A DNA stretch of 64,000 nt from Rubrivivax rivuli (GTDB lineage Bacteria > Pseudomonadota > Gammaproteobacteria > Burkholderiales > Burkholderiaceae_C): positions 682,001 to 746,000 of the forward strand of contig NZ_SACR01000003.1 of the NCBI RefSeq assembly GCF_004016505.1, written 5' to 3'. Positions 63,405-64,000 of this stretch are shown here, piece after piece; within the stretch, counting starts at the first letter, position 1; the number at the start of each line of letters is the position of its first letter. Both the position numbers and the translations under genes were made by a program. Below the pieces are notes generated by a model, which saw nothing but the letters and a program-made list of their open reading frames with translations, was not told the origin of the DNA and did not search any database.

Positions 63405-64000
63405 ATGACCCGCCCGCGCCCGACCTGGGTGCCACCGGCGCGCGAGGGCCTCAGCGCCAGCCGCGTGGCCGTTGCCGCACCGCCCGGCGGCGGCACCTGG
63501 CCCAGCCTGGCGGCCTTTCTCGACCACCGGCTGCCGCCCGGCCGCCCCTGGGCCGAACGCCTGGCACGCGGCGACGTGCTCGATGCGCAGGGCCGCGCCT
63601 GCCCGATGGACGCGCCCTGCCCGCCCGCCCACAGCGTGCTCTGGTACTGGCGCAGCCTGCCCACCCACCAGCCCGAGCCGCGCGTGCCCGGCGAGGTGGT
63701 GGTGCTGCACCAGGACGAGCACCTGGTGGCCGTGGACAAGCCGCACTTCCTGCCCGTCACGCCCGGCGGCCGCCACCTGTTTGAGACCGTGCTGGTGCGG
63801 CTGAAACACCAGCTCGGCATCGAGACCCTGGTGCCCATGCACCGGCTCGACCTCGAGACCGCCGGCGTGCTGCTCTTCATGGTGCAGCCGGCCACGCGCG
63901 CGGCCTTTCAGGCGTTGTTTCGCGAGCGGCGTGTGCACAAGGTCTACGAGGCGGTGGCGCCCTGGCGCAGCGATGTCGAACTGCCGATCACGATGCGCAG
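63405..64000 (+). CDS. RluA family pseudouridine synthase (3' part missing)
   Basis: The first 198 codons of a pseudouridine synthase that runs off the window end. Starting at ATG 63405 the protein reads MTRPRPTWVPPAREGLSASR; an S4-like N-terminal region is followed by DEHLVAVDKPHFLPVTPGG and the catalytic-aspartate motif MHRLDLETAGVLLFM. The target may be rRNA or tRNA; the subgroup resembles proteins annotated RluA/TruC in Burkholderiales. Confidence 0.92.
   Translation, partial: MTRPRPTWVPPAREGLSASRVAVAAPPGGGTWPSLAAFLDHRLPPGRPWAERLARGDVLDAQGRACPMDAPCPPAHSVLWYWRSLPTHQPEPRVPGEVVVLHQDEHLVAVDKPHFLPVTPGGRHLFETVLVRLKHQLGIETLVPMHRLDLETAGVLLFMVQPATRAAFQALFRERRVHKVYEAVAPWRSDVELPITMR

Overview
The window is very GC-rich and almost fully coding. 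Its gene content points to a betaproteobacterium of the order Burkholderiales, of the Rubrivivax/Leptothrix/Roseateles kind. Supporting signs are a Bug-family solute-binding protein, a PEP-CTERM exported protein, an rpfE-recJ pair, an aat-bpt pair and an assimilatory nitrate operon. This placement is inferred from content; no marker gene such as 16S rRNA is present.

Region 1 (1-9000) is housekeeping: the end of an MltD-type transglycosylase, a DUF1993 protein, a D-2-hydroxyacid dehydrogenase, an MFS carrier coupled to a split ChrA chromate transporter pair, an alpha/beta hydrolase, RlmB, an acyltransferase-like membrane protein and a RES/Xre toxin-antitoxin pair. Region 2 (9000-17100) holds two hotdog thioesterases around a MarR/MFS unit with a tandem operator, an HtrA-MsrB-MsrA envelope repair cluster, a GH24 lysozyme with a histone-H1-like tail, and recJ. 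Region 3 (17100-30100) holds rpfE, lolCD, a PHP phosphatase, a DEAD-box helicase with a structured leader, an FKBP, a PEP-CTERM SGNH-like protein, gluQ, a LysR-pirin-flavodoxin redox cluster, a DUF599 protein and a Bug protein.

Region 4 (30200-42560) carries a LytS/LytTR two-component system, a multi-PAS hybrid kinase, a Dcp-type peptidase, a coiled-coil exported protein, yaeQ, a prolyl oligopeptidase and the N-degron transferases aat and bpt. Region 5 (42600-47820) is the accessory part: four co-directional genes (857-residue zinc-protease-like protein, lipoprotein, two unknowns) next to a remnant of an IS21-type IstB gene.

Region 6 (47800-62100) holds a NUDIX-MBL fusion, a CoA transferase and a complete assimilatory nitrate operon on the minus strand: nrtA-nrtB-nrtD-nirB-nirD-nasA-cobA. 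Upstream of it sits nasT, an ANTAR regulator. Between nasT and nrtA the sequence shows a sigma-54-like promoter, then two hexaloop hairpins matching the ANTAR RNA target (A1 and G4 in both loops), the second overlapping the 5' arm of a strong terminator. The cassette therefore looks controlled by nitrogen status (initiation) and by NasT (antitermination). The window ends with a DUF3297 gene, trhO and the start of an RluA-type pseudouridine synthase.

The most rewarding parts are the ANTAR leader (61072-61238), the uncharacterised protease locus (42601-47130) and a set of GTG-start genes whose -10-like hexamers sit 6-7 bases before the start codon, suggesting leaderless mRNAs.
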